A stretch of 58,044 nt of DNA from an uncultured Bacteroidales bacterium. Lineage in GTDB: Bacteria > Bacteroidota > Bacteroidia > Bacteroidales > FEN-979. The translations under genes and the position numbers were made by a program. The stretch spans positions 1-58,044 of the forward strand of contig CAIQUS010000111.1 in NCBI GenBank assembly GCA_903875045.1, in the 5' to 3' direction. The notes under the pieces were generated by a model. It made no database searches, was not told the DNA's origin, and saw nothing but the letters and a program-made list of their open reading frames with translations. Shown piece after piece: positions 16,534 through 25,521 of this stretch (positions within the stretch are counted from its first letter, which is position 1; every line of letters starts with the position of its first letter).

Positions 16534-18753
16534 ATGTATCAGCAGGATGCAGAAGTTGAGAAACAGGAAATACTAAAACGCTACAGGAATCTTTTACGCA
16601 TTTGGAAACCCCGAAATCCGGTAGATAAAAAGCTGGTGCGCAAAGCGTTTAAAATGGCGCTGGAAGCACATAAGGACATGCGTCGCAAGACCGGTGAGCC
16701 ATACATATATCATCCTTTGAGTGTTGCTACCATCGCGGTGGAAGAAATTGGGCTTGGTGCCACTTCCATCGTATGTGCGTTGCTTCATGACGTTGTAGAA
16801 GATACGGAATACACCATTGAAGATATCAGGGGGCTGTTTGGTGATAAAGTCACGGCAATCATTGACGGGCTAACCAAGATCAAGGGGATTTTCGATCAGC
16901 ATACGGCCTCAATCCATGCTGAAAATTTCAAAAAAATCCTGCTGACACTTTCTGATGATGTAAGGGTCATCCTGATCAAACTGGCCGACAGGCTGCACAA
17001 CATGCGCACACTTGATGCGCTGACACATGAAAAACAGCTGAAAATATCTTCCGAAACCATTTATCTCTATTCCCCGCTGGCTCACAGGCTTGGTTTGCAT
17101 GCCATCAAAAGCGAATTGGAAGATCTTGCCATGAAATACACTGAGCCGGCCGTATATGATGCCATCTCAAAAAAGCTGAAGGAATCTGCAAAAAGCCGGA
17201 CACGATTTGTTAATAAATTTATATATCCGATAAAAAAGGCACTTACTGAAAAGGGATTTGTATTTGAAATCCACGACCGCGAAAAATCCATTGCGGCCAT
17301 CTGGTTGAAAATGCAGAAGAAAGAGGTCCCATTCGAGGAAATATATGATATTTTTGCGATTAGGATCGTGATTGATTCGGCTGTTGAAACAGAAAAATCG
17401 GATTGCTGGAAGGTTTATTCGGCCATTACTGACTTTTACCGGCCCAACATGGACAGATTGCGCGATTGGATTTCAATTCCCAAAGCCAACGGATACGAAG
17501 CACTGCATACCACTGTCATGAGTCATACGGGTCAATGGGTTGAAATTCAAATCCGTTCCCGCCGGATGGACGAAATAGCCGAAAAAGGATATGCAGCCCA
17601 TTGGAAATATAAGGAGGCGATGCACATCAACAGCCGGCTGGATAACTGGCTTGACCGTATCAAGGAGATGATCGAAAGTCCGGATACTGATGCGATGTCG
17701 TTTATAGATGATGTCAAAGGATTTTTCTTTCTCGATGAAATATCTTTGTTTACCCCGTCAGGTGAACTCAGGTCACTTCCGGCCAGTGCAACTGTGCTTG
17801 ATTTTGCTTATGCAATTCACAGTGAACTGGGAAATACCTGCATTGGGGCAAAGGTTGATAAAAAACTGGTTCCCTTCACCCAAGTGCTGAAAAATGGCCA
17901 GCAGGTTGAAATTATCACTTCCCTGAAACAGTCCCCCAAGGAAGAATGGCTTGGCTATGTTGTTACCACACGGGCTAAAACAAGCATTAAGTTAGCAGTT
18001 CGGGCGGAAAAAAAGAAATACGCCAAGTCCGGAAAAGAAAAGTTGGGGATTTATTTTACCCAACTCGGTCTGGAGTTCTCAAACGATAATATAAAGAAAT
18101 TCATGGCCGCCAATAATTTTAGCAGCATCGTGGATCTATTCTATTCTGTTTCGTTGGGAACCGTTGGAGTAAAAGATGTAAAACTTTTCGCTGCTTCGAA
18201 TGTCCGTAATGGATGGCAAAATTATGTTTCCAAGGGTTCATCCAAGGTTTCAGGTTCTGAGGAGGCTGACAACCCGCCTCTGAAAAGAGTCCAGACAGCC
18301 AGGGATGGCCGTCCAACTGTTACTGATCCGGCTGCTATCGATTATTCAGTTGCTGCGTGCTGTAATCCCATTCCTGGTGATGATGTGATCGGACTTAGGA
18401 TATCGGATCAACTGCCCATGCAGATTCATCGGACAAAATGTGTTAAAGCACAGGAACTTATTACCGTTTATGGAAATAAAATGGTTGCGGTGAACTGGGA
18501 GAATCTCGAATCAATCTCCTTTGTAACAGAAATTAAGGTGATCGGTATAGACAGGCAGGGACTGATCAACGAAATAACCCGCATCCTCTCTAATGACCTG
18601 AACCTGAATATCAAATCTTTCCATATTGATGCCATGGATGGACTTACAGAAGGCGCCATTGCACTGTATGTTAAAAATACTGCAAATTTGAATGATGCTT
18701 TAATCAAGTTAAACATGGTTGACGGTATAAAACATGTTACGAGGATAAATTAG
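16534..18753 (+). CDS. Bifunctional (p)ppGpp synthetase/hydrolase, RelA/SpoT (RSH)
   Basis: 739 residues with all long-RSH domains. The HD hydrolase domain has the metal motif LLHDVVEDT (about 86-94) intact. The synthetase domain has YDIFAIRIVI and IPKANGYEALHTTVM, and the diagnostic site between the domains reads RLRD, close to the RxKD of bifunctional enzymes and unlike the ExDD of synthetase-only RelA. TGS (LFTPSGELRSLPASATVLDFA, about 407-470) and a C-terminal ACT domain (FVTEIKVIGIDRQGLINEITR) follow. It makes and degrades the stringent-response alarmone. It is the first gene of a likely RSH-fur-purA cluster. Confidence 0.95.
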   Translation: MYQQDAEVEKQEILKRYRNLLRIWKPRNPVDKKLVRKAFKMALEAHKDMRRKTGEPYIYHPLSVATIAVEEIGLGATSIVCALLHDVVEDTEYTIEDIRGLFGDKVTAIIDGLTKIKGIFDQHTASIHAENFKKILLTLSDDVRVILIKLADRLHNMRTLDALTHEKQLKISSETIYLYSPLAHRLGLHAIKSELEDLAMKYTEPAVYDAISKKLKESAKSRTRFVNKFIYPIKKALTEKGFVFEIHDREKSIAAIWLKMQKKEVPFEEIYDIFAIRIVIDSAVETEKSDCWKVYSAITDFYRPNMDRLRDWISIPKANGYEALHTTVMSHTGQWVEIQIRSRRMDEIAEKGYAAHWKYKEAMHINSRLDNWLDRIKEMIESPDTDAMSFIDDVKGFFFLDEISLFTPSGELRSLPASATVLDFAYAIHSELGNTCIGAKVDKKLVPFTQVLKNGQQVEIITSLKQSPKEEWLGYVVTTRAKTSIKLAVRAEKKKYAKSGKEKLGIYFTQLGLEFSNDNIKKFMAANNFSSIVDLFYSVSLGTVGVKDVKLFAASNVRNGWQNYVSKGSSKVSGSEEADNPPLKRVQTARDGRPTVTDPAAIDYSVAACCNPIPGDDVIGLRISDQLPMQIHRTKCVKAQELITVYGNKMVAVNWENLESISFVTEIKVIGIDRQGLINEITRILSNDLNLNIKSFHIDAMDGLTEGAIALYVKNTANLNDALIKLNMVDGIKHVTRIN

Positions 18754-18821
18754 TAAAAAAAAACTATTTTTATTCGTTCTAAATACTGATAAATGTCTAT
18801 CTTTATGCCAAATTTTCAAAT

Positions 18822-19274
18822 ATGATTAAAAAAACTATGGAAGATTTATTCGAAACCGCTCGCAATTTATTCACAGACTATCTTGAACGGCATGGCCACC
18901 GTAAAACCCCGGAGCGTTATACTATTTTGAAGGAGATATTTGCAACTGAAGGACATTTTGACATTGAAACGCTCTACATCCGGATGAAGAACCACAAATA
19001 CCGGGTAAGCAGGGCCACCCTATATAACACCATCGAACTGCTTCTTGATTGTGGATTGGTAACCAAGCATCAGTTTGGTACCAATTATGCCCAATTTGAA
19101 AAATCAACGTTGCTTAAACAGCATGATCATTTTATTTTTGACGATACAGGAGAGGTTCTGGAGTTTTACGATCCACGGATTGAGGAGATGAAAGCCCACA
19201 TTGAATCGATGTTCAATGTGAATATTTCGCACTATGCACTTACTTTTTACGGTCATTCAGCATCCAAGAAATAA
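18822..19274 (+). CDS. Fur-family transcriptional regulator
   Basis: 150 residues with the Fur fold: an N-terminal winged helix ([16 protein letters not shown]; recognition helix near [13 protein letters not shown], about 61-73) and a C-terminal dimerisation and metal domain. A His-rich metal site (KQHDHFIF) is present, but the usual two C-terminal CxxC zinc-binding pairs are absent; there is no cysteine after the recognition region. So metal specificity (iron, zinc or peroxide sensing) cannot be assigned. A second ATG six codons in is a possible alternative start. A weak -7 box (TATCTTTA) lies at 18798-18805. Six bp separate it from purA. Confidence 0.9.
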   Translation: MIKKTMEDLFETARNLFTDYLERHGHRKTPERYTILKEIFATEGHFDIETLYIRMKNHKYRVSRATLYNTIELLLDCGLVTKHQFGTNYAQFEKSTLLKQHDHFIFDDTGEVLEFYDPRIEEMKAHIESMFNVNISHYALTFYGHSASKK

Positions 19275-19280
19275 AAGCCA

Positions 19281-20573
19281 ATGATGAAGGTTGATGTGAT
19301 CCTTGGGCTGCAATGGGGAGATGAGGGCAAAGGGAAAATTGTTGATGTATTCACCCCAAAGTACGACATTATTGCCCGGTTTCAAGGCGGGCCGAATGCA
19401 GGCCATACGATAATTTTCGGAGGAAGAAAATTTGTGCTGCATACCATCCCTTCAGGGATTTTTCACCGGGAAACACTTAATGTAATCGGGAATGGCGTAA
19501 TTATCGACCCATTTATCCTGTTCAAAGAGCTGGATTCACTTCGCAATGCCGGCATGGAACCAGAAGAAAACCTGTTGGTTTCCCGCCGCGCCCATTTAAT
19601 TTTGCCTACCCATCGGTTGCTTGATGCCGCGCTGGAATCCGAAAAAGGAACTTCCAAAATTGGTTCAACACTGAAAGGAATTGGTCCGACCTACACCGAT
19701 AAATATGGCCGGAACGGGTTACGGGTTGGAAATGTTTCTGAGCATTCTTTCAATCTCCGGTATGAACAGCTTAAAGCTACCCATCTTGAAGCGGTTCGCC
19801 ATCTTGGATTTGACTATTCATCGCATCTTTTTGACGGGCTGACTTTTGATGCTTACGAAGCAAAGTGGTTTGAATCGATCCAGCGTTTGAAGGGTTTGAA
19901 GATCATTGACAGTGAAACCTTCCTGAATGAAAGCCTTGACCAGGGAAAATCGGTACTTGCCGAAGGTGCACAGGGAACCATGCTTGATGTTGATTTTGGG
20001 TCATATCCTTTTGTAACCTCTTCAAATACCATCACTGCAGGCGTTTGTTCCGGCTTGGGAATTTCTCCGCGAAAAATTGGTAAAATCTATGGAATTTTTA
20101 AGGCTTATTGCACACGTGTTGGCAGCGGTCCTTTCCCCACAGAATTATTTGATTCGGATGGCGAGAAACTGAGGGCAGGAGGCAACGAGTTCGGATCTAC
20201 GACAGGTCGCCCACGCCGATGTGGCTGGCTTGACCTGCCGGCATTGAAATATTCGGTCATGCTGAATGGCGTGGATAGTCTGATCATGATGAAGGCTGAT
20301 GTGCTGAACCCGTTCCCGGCTATTAAAATCTGCACGAACTACCAGTCAGACGGGTTAAATTTACCGGGTTTTCCATTCGATCTCAGCGATGAGAAAATCC
20401 AACCGGAATATAAGGAGATGAAAGGGTGGGATACAACCCTAGATGGTTGCACTTCCGTGAATGATATCCCGGAAGCCCTGGCAGAATACATCAGATTTGT
20501 CGAAAATGAAGTCGGATTACCGGTAGACACAGTATCAATCGGTCCGGACAGGCTGCAAACATTGCAGCGATAA
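19281..20573 (+). CDS. purA: Adenylosuccinate synthetase
   Basis: 430 residues, the usual length. The enzyme joins IMP and aspartate using GTP, the first committed step to AMP. The P-loop-like QWGDEGKGKIVD is at about residues 11-22, with FQGGPNAGHT (about 34-43), GSTLKGIGPTY and GSTTGRPRRCGW also present. The C-terminal SIGPDRLQT is typical. It starts 6 bp after fur and is presumably cotranscribed. Its stop lies 7 bp from the infB stop on the other strand. PurA is a known target of ppGpp inhibition in other bacteria, which makes the RSH neighbour notable. Confidence 0.97.
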   Translation: MMKVDVILGLQWGDEGKGKIVDVFTPKYDIIARFQGGPNAGHTIIFGGRKFVLHTIPSGIFHRETLNVIGNGVIIDPFILFKELDSLRNAGMEPEENLLVSRRAHLILPTHRLLDAALESEKGTSKIGSTLKGIGPTYTDKYGRNGLRVGNVSEHSFNLRYEQLKATHLEAVRHLGFDYSSHLFDGLTFDAYEAKWFESIQRLKGLKIIDSETFLNESLDQGKSVLAEGAQGTMLDVDFGSYPFVTSSNTITAGVCSGLGISPRKIGKIYGIFKAYCTRVGSGPFPTELFDSDGEKLRAGGNEFGSTTGRPRRCGWLDLPALKYSVMLNGVDSLIMMKADVLNPFPAIKICTNYQSDGLNLPGFPFDLSDEKIQPEYKEMKGWDTTLDGCTSVNDIPEALAEYIRFVENEVGLPVDTVSIGPDRLQTLQR

Positions 20574-20580
20574 CTGGTTG

Positions 20581-23500
20581 TTAAAGTTTCCTCTTTACCT
20601 CGGTCAATTCGTAACCTTCCACAATGTCGCCTACCTGGATGTCATTGAAGTTTTCGATATTCAGACCGCACTCGTAACCGGTTTGTACCTCTTTTACATC
20701 GTCTTTGAAGCGTTTCAGTGATCCAAGCATACCCGTGTAGACTACAATCCCATCGCGGATGACCCTGATTTTGGTATTCCTTGTCACCTTTCCATCCAGC
20801 ACCATACATCCGGCAACGGAACCAACTTTGGTGATTTTAAATACATCACGGACTTCAATGTTGCAGAGGATTTTCTCTTCAATATCAGGTGATAACATGC
20901 CTTCGATGGCAGCTTTAATTTCCTCAATTGCTTTGTAGATAATGGAGTATAAGCGGATGTCGATCTGTTCAGCTTCTGCGAGTTTGCGTGCATTTGCTGA
21001 TGGACGAACCTGGAAGCCAACGATAATGGCATTTGAAGCGGAAGCGAGCAATACATCCGATTCGATAATGGCGCCAACTGATTTGTGGATCACATTGACC
21101 ATCACCTCTTCGTTGGATAACTTCAACAATGAATCCGATAAAGCTTCAACTGAACCATCCACATCGCATTTGACAATGATGTTGAGTTCCTTGAAGTCGC
21201 CAATTGCGATACGGCGTCCGATTTCATCCAGGGTGATATGTTTTTGAGTCCGCAACCCTTGTTCACGCTGCAATTGCAAACGTTTGGTGGCGATAAGTTT
21301 TGACTCTTTTTCATCAGCCATTACATTGAAGCCATCGCCAGCCTGCGGGGCGCCGTTTAAACCGAGCATCAGCATGGGCTGTGACGGACCGGCCTCTTTG
21401 ATAGGCTGGTTACGTTCATTATACATGGCTTTTACTTTGCCATAAGTTGCGCCGGCCAATACGATATCTCCGACGCGGAGGGTTCCGTTTTGTACCAGCA
21501 GTTTGGAAACATATCCACGACCTTTGTCCAGGGATGATTCAATGACTGTACCTGTTGCCAGCCTTGAAGGGTTGGCTTTCAGGCTTAGCATTTCTGCCTC
21601 CAGCAATACCTTTTCAAGAAGCAGTTCAACGTTTGTACCAACCTTTGCGGATATTTCCTGTGTCTGGTACTTCCCGCCCCATTCTTCAACAAGGATATTC
21701 ATTTTTGACAGCTCTTCACGTACTTTCTCAGGTTGTGAATTGGGCTTGTCCATTTTATTGAATGCGAAAACAATCGGAACCCCTGCAGCAAGCGCATGGT
21801 TGATTGCTTCCCGGGTTTGGGGCATCACATTTTCATCAGCTGCGATGACGATGATGGCAACATCGGTAACACTGGCACCACGGGCACGCATGGCCGTAAA
21901 TGCTTCGTGACCGGGGGTATCGAGGAAGGTGATTTTCCTGCCATCTTCGCGCATCACTTCATACGCACCGATGTGCTGGGTAATTCCTCCTGCTTCACCG
22001 GCAACCACATTGGTACTACGGATAAAATCGAGGAGTTTCGTCTTGCCATGGTCAACATGTCCCATTACAGTCACAATGGGTGGCCGTTCGGCCATATCTT
22101 CCGGTTTATCAGGCTCATTTTGTTTAATGGCTTCCTGAACCTCCACACTTACAAACTCAACTTTGTGGCCGAATTCTTCAGCAACGAGGGTGAGGGTTTC
22201 AGCATCGAGCCGTTGATTGATGGAAACGAACATGCCAAGGGCCATACAGGTTGAAATGACATCTGTGACCGGCACACTCAACATGGAGGCAAGTTCATTG
22301 GCAGTGACAAATTCAGTGACTTTGATCACACGTTTGCCTTCTTCCATTCGTTCCAATTCCTGATGCATCTGGTGACTCACCGCATCACGCTTTGCTTTAC
22401 GGTATTTCGACGCTTTAGACTTTCCGGCAGGGCTTAAACGTGCCAACGTTTCTTTGATCTGCTTTTCGATGTCTTCGGAAGTTACTTCAGGCTTTTGTAT
22501 ATCCTTATGATGTTTTTTATCCTTTGCAAGTGTTGGTTTGTGCAACACCGGACGAGGAATATCGGTACTGGCTGTTGTGGAAACTGTACCTTCTTCACCC
22601 TGACGTTTGATACGTTTGCGTTTCTTTTTCTTTGATTTCAGGGTCTCGTCAGAGGAGGAGGCAACCGGTGTATGCTTCTTCTTCTCAATCTTCTTCGGTT
22701 CGGGCAATACAATTGAACCCAGGATGGTCGGACCTTCCAGTTTAATGCGTTCGGTGGGAAGAAAATTGGATTCCTGCACAGGTTCAACCACTTTGGGAAT
22801 GACTGGTACGGGGGCAGGGGGTTCGACCGCGGGTATGGCCGGCTCAATTACTTCAGGCACATTTTCTGCTACAACCGGTGCCGGTTCCGTTGTTGGTGCA
22901 GGAGTTATTTCTTCTGTGGAAGGTTGTACTTTTAGTTTGACTTTTTTGGATAATTTTTTATCAAAAACAGCAAGATCCATTTTGCCAACAATTTTCAAAT
23001 CATTTGTTGGCTTCTGAATTGATTCTGGTGCCGGAGATGGTACCTGCTCTAATTCGACCGGAAGCTGTGCCTGATCTGCAGGAGCCTCCATGACCGGGGT
23101 TTCCTTTTCAGGTATTTCAACTACTTCAGGTATTTCAACGATGACAGGTTGCTCTTCAACTACAATTATTTCAGCAGGTTGTGTTTCAGGAATAACCACC
23201 ACAGGCAGTTCTTCGATAACAGGCGCTACTGGTTCCGGTTTCTTTTCCACAGCGACTGTTACAGCCGGTTTTGGGGGTTCAGCCTGGGGGACAGCCTCGG
23301 GTTTCTTTTCTTCATGAACAGTTTCCTTAACAAAAACAACCTCTTTGGGTTTTTTTGCTGCCTCATACTGTTTCTTTTCGAAATCCATGGAGACGTTCTT
23401 AATAAAAAGATCATCAAGTTCCTTTTCACGGTCCTTGAAGGCTGATTTTTTATCTTCGATGGTGATTGTTTCATGGGCAGTAAACTGGAGCCCAATTTTC

Positions 23501-23697
23501 TTCGCCTCCTCTTTGACATGTTTTTCCGACGCGAATTCTTTCATCAGAAGATTATACATCTCCTGTGACAATTTCGCATTGGGATCCAATTCAACCGGAA
23601 ATCCCTTTTTTACAAGGAAATCCACTACGGTTTTGATCCCAATGTTAAATTCCCGTGCCGCTTTGCTTAACCTGGTAGTTACTATACCTTCACTCAT
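20581..23697 (-). CDS. infB: Translation initiation factor IF-2
   Basis: 1,038 residues. The N-terminal IF2_N-like helical module (about 6-55) precedes a long low-complexity Pro/Glu/Val-rich linker (about 120-340), then a basic stretch ([13 protein letters not shown]), a second IF2_N-like segment (about 470-520) and the GTPase core with [15 protein letters not shown] (G1), [13 protein letters not shown] (G2), [15 protein letters not shown] (G3) and NKMDK (G4). Domains II to IV follow. IF-2 brings initiator tRNA to the 30S subunit. The linker is long but of the kind usual in Bacteroidota. It is the last gene of the rimP-nusA-infB operon, 19 bp after nusA. Confidence 0.97.
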   Translation of the reverse strand: MSEGIVTTRLSKAAREFNIGIKTVVDFLVKKGFPVELDPNAKLSQEMYNLLMKEFASEKHVKEEAKKIGLQFTAHETITIEDKKSAFKDREKELDDLFIKNVSMDFEKKQYEAAKKPKEVVFVKETVHEEKKPEAVPQAEPPKPAVTVAVEKKPEPVAPVIEELPVVVIPETQPAEIIVVEEQPVIVEIPEVVEIPEKETPVMEAPADQAQLPVELEQVPSPAPESIQKPTNDLKIVGKMDLAVFDKKLSKKVKLKVQPSTEEITPAPTTEPAPVVAENVPEVIEPAIPAVEPPAPVPVIPKVVEPVQESNFLPTERIKLEGPTILGSIVLPEPKKIEKKKHTPVASSSDETLKSKKKKRKRIKRQGEEGTVSTTASTDIPRPVLHKPTLAKDKKHHKDIQKPEVTSEDIEKQIKETLARLSPAGKSKASKYRKAKRDAVSHQMHQELERMEEGKRVIKVTEFVTANELASMLSVPVTDVISTCMALGMFVSINQRLDAETLTLVAEEFGHKVEFVSVEVQEAIKQNEPDKPEDMAERPPIVTVMGHVDHGKTKLLDFIRSTNVVAGEAGGITQHIGAYEVMREDGRKITFLDTPGHEAFTAMRARGASVTDVAIIVIAADENVMPQTREAINHALAAGVPIVFAFNKMDKPNSQPEKVREELSKMNILVEEWGGKYQTQEISAKVGTNVELLLEKVLLEAEMLSLKANPSRLATGTVIESSLDKGRGYVSKLLVQNGTLRVGDIVLAGATYGKVKAMYNERNQPIKEAGPSQPMLMLGLNGAPQAGDGFNVMADEKESKLIATKRLQLQREQGLRTQKHITLDEIGRRIAIGDFKELNIIVKCDVDGSVEALSDSLLKLSNEEVMVNVIHKSVGAIIESDVLLASASNAIIVGFQVRPSANARKLAEAEQIDIRLYSIIYKAIEEIKAAIEGMLSPDIEEKILCNIEVRDVFKITKVGSVAGCMVLDGKVTRNTKIRVIRDGIVVYTGMLGSLKRFKDDVKEVQTGYECGLNIENFNDIQVGDIVEGYELTEVKRKL

Positions 23698-23716
23698 TCA
23701 GCAAAATTATGGTTTT

Positions 23717-24952
23717 TTATTCAAATTCCGCGCTTAAAATACGGACTACTTCATTGATTGTCTCTTCTTCAAGGTCGGTACGCCTCACCAATTCTGCAAC
23801 ATCCATATCCAATACACTTTTCGCCGTGTCGCAGCCAATGGTTTTTAATTCATCAATAATCCACTGATCGATTTCATCGGAAAACTCCTGAATGTCAACA
23901 TCTTCATTATCGACATCGGTATCGCGGTATACATCAATTTCATAACCTGTTAATTTACCGGCCAGTTTGATATTGAAACCTCCTTTTCCAATTGCCAGTG
24001 AAACCTGATCGGGCTTCATGTAAACATCGGCTCTTTTTTCAGCTTCAATTATTACGATTGACGAAACTTTTGCAGGGCTGAGCGCACGTTGGATAAACAG
24101 CGAAGGGTTTGTTGTATAATTGATTACGTCGATATTTTCATTTTTCAATTCACGAACGATCCCGTGGATGCGGCTTCCTTTCATTCCAACACAAGCACCA
24201 ACCGGGTCGATACGGTCGTCATAAGATTCGACCGCGATTTTTGCACGTTCACCGGGAACCCTGACAATTTTTTTAATATTGATCAGGCCATCGTATACTT
24301 CAGGAACTTCCGATTCGAATAAACGTTCAAGAAATGATTCTGAGGTCCGCGAAAGAATGATGATCGGATTGTTATTTTTCATTTCCACTTTTGAAACGAC
24401 AGCGCGGATGGTATCACCTTTTCTGTAGAAATCAGATGGAATCTGTTCTGATTTTGGAAGGATCAGTTCAATGTTTTCATCGTCCATCACCAGGATCTCT
24501 TTTTTCCAGACCTGATATACCTCACCGGAAATAATTTCACCAATTTTTTCGCGGTATTTGGTATAGATGTTATTTTTCTCGTATTCCTGTATTTTGGAGA
24601 TGAGATTCTGGCGAATGGCAAGAATTTCACGACGGCCAAAGCTACCAAGTTTGACCTCCTCTGATAATTCTTCACCGACCTCAAAATCAGGTTCAATTTT
24701 GATGGCTTCAGAAAGTGGGACCTGGGTATTTTCATCCTCAACCGTTCCATCGTCTACAATGGTGCGTGAACGGAAGATTTCAAGGTCTCCTTTATCAATG
24801 TTTACAATGATGTCGAAATTATCGGCCGACCCAAACCTTTTCGTCAGCATGTGTTTGAATACATCTTCCAGGATGCGCATCATGGTTTCCCTGTCGATGT
24901 TCTTGAATTCTTTGAATTCCGAAAAGGTTTCGACTAAATTCAGATGTTCCAT
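23717..24952 (-). CDS. nusA: Transcription termination/antitermination factor NusA
   Basis: 411 residues. The N-terminal RNA-polymerase-binding domain (about 1-125) is followed by S1 (GEIISGEVYQVWKKEILV), KH1 with the signature DPVGACVGMKGSRIHGIV (about 231-248), KH2 (VSLAIGKGGFNIKLAGKLTGY, where the GxxG loop is visible) and a short helical C-terminus (DVAELVRRTDLEEETINEVV). The length fits Bacteroidota NusA without the acidic repeats of E. coli. It sits between rimP (12-bp gap) and infB (19-bp gap) in the conserved order. Confidence 0.97.
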   Translation of the reverse strand: MEHLNLVETFSEFKEFKNIDRETMMRILEDVFKHMLTKRFGSADNFDIIVNIDKGDLEIFRSRTIVDDGTVEDENTQVPLSEAIKIEPDFEVGEELSEEVKLGSFGRREILAIRQNLISKIQEYEKNNIYTKYREKIGEIISGEVYQVWKKEILVMDDENIELILPKSEQIPSDFYRKGDTIRAVVSKVEMKNNNPIIILSRTSESFLERLFESEVPEVYDGLINIKKIVRVPGERAKIAVESYDDRIDPVGACVGMKGSRIHGIVRELKNENIDVINYTTNPSLFIQRALSPAKVSSIVIIEAEKRADVYMKPDQVSLAIGKGGFNIKLAGKLTGYEIDVYRDTDVDNEDVDIQEFSDEIDQWIIDELKTIGCDTAKSVLDMDVAELVRRTDLEEETINEVVRILSAEFE

Positions 24953-24964
24953 TGTTTTGTGAGT

Positions 24965-25423
24965 CTACTGTTTAAAAGTGATTACTTCTTTTGCGGATTT
25001 TATATCGCTGAAATTCAACGACATAATTTTTATTTCCGTATCTTTTTTTGTCTTTTTCAGAGGCTGTATCTCCAATTCAATTCCGGTTTCATTGGCTGTT
25101 ATAACCACCCCTGTGAATTTTTCACCGGTTTTGGTCACCACATCAAGCGAATTACCAATGTTCTTTTTATACTGTCTGGCCAGTTTTAAGGGACGATCGG
25201 CCCCGGCAGATGAAACAGTGAGGTCGAAATCTTCGGTATCGCGGTCAAAACTTTCATTCAAAAAGTGGTTTAATTCACGGCAGGCGTCAATATTTACACC
25301 ATGATCGCCGTCAATAAAGACCGAAATGCGATTACCCGACCTGATAGCCACGTCAACCAAAAAGAATTCACCTCCTGAGAGATACCCTTCAATTAACTTT
25401 GTTACTTTCGCTTCAGTGATCAT
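24965..25423 (-). CDS. rimP: Ribosome maturation factor RimP
   Basis: 152 residues, full length. The N-terminal alpha/beta domain has RISVFIDGDHGVNIDACRE (about 32-50) and the motif DLTVSSAGADRPL (about 62-74), a recognisable variant of the usual VSSPGLDRPL. The C-terminal SH3-like domain follows. RimP assists 30S assembly. It is the first gene of rimP-nusA-infB, preceded by a near-perfect promoter and a leader hairpin. Confidence 0.94.
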   Translation of the reverse strand: MITEAKVTKLIEGYLSGGEFFLVDVAIRSGNRISVFIDGDHGVNIDACRELNHFLNESFDRDTEDFDLTVSSAGADRPLKLARQYKKNIGNSLDVVTKTGEKFTGVVITANETGIELEIQPLKKTKKDTEIKIMSLNFSDIKSAKEVITFKQ

Positions 25424-25428
25424 AGATT

Positions 25429-25457
25429 ATTAATAAAAGAGGGGACTCGCTGTCCCC
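25429..25457 (-). terminator. Hairpin plus U-rich tract in the rimP leader (terminator or attenuator)
   Basis: On the minus strand GGGGAC-agcga-GTCCCC is followed by TCTTTTATT. It could terminate transcripts from the giant gene, but it also lies downstream of the predicted rimP start site and 18 bp before the rimP ATG, so it is within the rimP-nusA-infB leader. Confidence 0.6.
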
Positions 25458-25484
25458 CCGTTTCGTTCTCAATTAAATCGAGTG

Positions 25485-25515
25485 CAAAGATACGCATTAA
25501 TTATTAACCACCAAA
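25485..25515 (-). promoter_or_regulatory. Consensus Bacteroidota promoter for rimP-nusA-infB
   Basis: TTTG (25512-25515) and TATCTTTG (25485-25492) on the minus strand are separated by exactly 19 bp, a perfect match to TTTG-N19-TAnnTTTG. The -33 box begins six bases past the giant gene's stop codon. The predicted start is near 25481, giving a leader of about 57 nt. Confidence 0.85.
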
Positions 25516-25521
25516 TCTTTT

